The translations under genes and the position numbers were made by a program. The notes under the pieces were generated by a model. The model searched no databases and had not been told where the DNA came from. It saw nothing but the letters and a program-made list of their open reading frames with translations. DNA of 41,865 nucleotides, from contig JBKEAJ010000015.1 in assembly GCA_047972135.1 (NCBI GenBank), positions 1 through 41,865 on the forward strand. The letters run 5' to 3'. The DNA is from JBKEAJ01 sp047972135. Its GTDB lineage: Bacteria; Bacteroidota; Bacteroidia; Bacteroidales; Prolixibacteraceae. This document shows, piece after piece, positions 41,651 through 41,865 of the stretch (the first letter of the stretch is position 1; every line of letters begins with the position of its first letter).

Positions 41651-41865
41651 AATATGAAAAAAACTTTGAGAATATTAATAACACTACTGATTTTAACGAG
41701 TTTTTCGTGTAAATCTCAATCCAAATCTGAAAATGAAATGACTGAATTCTCTAAAGAAACTACTGAAAAAGGAACTTACAATCGCTTTGTTTTAGTTAAA
41801 GGAAAAAATCTAAAAGACATTCAACCAAAAATTCAAGAATGGGCGGAAATATTTGGAGCAGGAGA
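41643..41865 (+). mobile_element. Gene cassette 3 (start only)
   Basis: Begins at the cut point in G/TTGCCCAC and runs off the window. By the rule seen in cassettes 1 and 2 its own palindrome, beyond the window, should begin with an arm reading GTGGGCAAC. Confidence 0.7.
41654..41865 (+). CDS. Lipoprotein of cassette 3 (partial)
   Basis: ATG at 41654, only 12 bases inside the cassette, begins MKKTLRILITLLILTSFSC, a lipoprotein signal with lipobox SFSC (C19). The mature part visible is hydrophilic (KSQSKSENEMTEFSKETTEK and onward) and enters YNRFVLVKGKNLKDIQPKI, which looks folded. No family is recognised. It is truncated by the window end, 70 codons seen. Confidence 0.75.
   Translation, partial: MKKTLRILITLLILTSFSCKSQSKSENEMTEFSKETTEKGTYNRFVLVKGKNLKDIQPKIQEWAEIFGAG

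Larger units (their letters stand above)
38540..41865 (+). mobile_element. Integron-like gene-cassette array (open at right end)
   Basis: A tyrosine recombinase gene, a simple core site at 39701-39750, two complete cassettes (39743-40427, 40428-41642) and the start of a third. Cassettes are bounded by long palindromic sites with identical design. Each cassette's last site has an outer arm that is the reverse complement of that cassette's first bases, the hallmark of circularisable integron cassettes. The array continues past the window. The recombinase is not a typical IntI and reads toward the cassettes rather than away from them. Confidence 0.85.

Noticed and set aside
39701..41865. CRISPR-like array
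   Set aside because: The repeats are long palindromes separated by whole genes, not short direct repeats with uniform spacers, and there are no cas genes.

Overview
This window comes from the chromosome of a member of the Bacteroidota, most likely Bacteroidales or a close relative. The evidence is the type IX secretion (T9SS)/gliding set (porV, gldJ, sprA, sprE/porW, gldA), a protein with a T9SS C-terminal sorting domain, repeated TAnnTTTG promoter boxes, almost no Shine-Dalgarno sequences, several TTG/GTG starts, and DsbD, RprXY-type, YebC and PhoH genes typical of the phylum. No rRNA, tRNA or CRISPR array was seen.

Layout. Positions 1-357 hold the 3' end of an unidentified gene, followed by a repeat-rich gap. 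Positions 830-3064 carry a small TauE/SafE transporter, an M20 amidohydrolase and an AlkD-like protein. These converge on ispF and porV on the minus strand. A 725-bp repeat-rich gap precedes gldJ, a PIN-PhoH ATPase, dsbD, rarA and yebC. A minus-strand block follows (12373-15061): ferredoxin, a stand-alone T9SS sorting-domain protein, a sensor kinase and a response regulator. Then come leucyl aminopeptidase, pdxA, ruvA, the giant sprA and a TonB-like gene. A divIC / PagL-like / yqgE operon, ispH, a PTS IIC-like membrane protein, folE, sprE and gldA, a DUF4136 lipoprotein and pnuC complete the ordinary chromosome. Five T9SS/gliding genes are scattered here without porKLMN. ispF and ispH belong to the MEP isoprenoid pathway.

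Intergenic gaps carry families of small palindromic repeats: REP-like elements starting CGTCATTGCGAG at 412-490, 4876-4992 and 29030-29107, and a second element at 505-575 and 30198-30267. They resemble non-autonomous dispersed repeats and do not look coding.

The right end (38.5-41.9 kb) is the most striking part: an integron-like gene-cassette array. A tyrosine recombinase with a complete R-K-H-R-H-Y catalytic set is followed, in the same direction, by a simple core site and then by cassettes separated by long imperfect palindromes. Each palindrome has an 18-bp stem, the same asymmetric bulges (AAT opposite GAGACC) and a terminal core cut point deduced as G/TTG. The left outer arm of each palindrome is the exact reverse complement of the first bases of the same cassette, as in attC sites of circular integron cassettes. 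The stems of the two complete sites differ at four base pairs by compensatory changes, so the folded structure rather than the sequence is conserved. The recombinase lacks room for the extra insertion that marks classical IntI integrases and instead carries an N-terminal WS...CWY domain. Cassette 1 encodes a small exported protein broken by an A8 homopolymer, cassette 2 an exported M23 peptidase-like protein, and cassette 3 (cut by the window end) a lipoprotein. Just upstream lies a decayed IS21 istB remnant, marking this locus as a site of mobile-DNA turnover.
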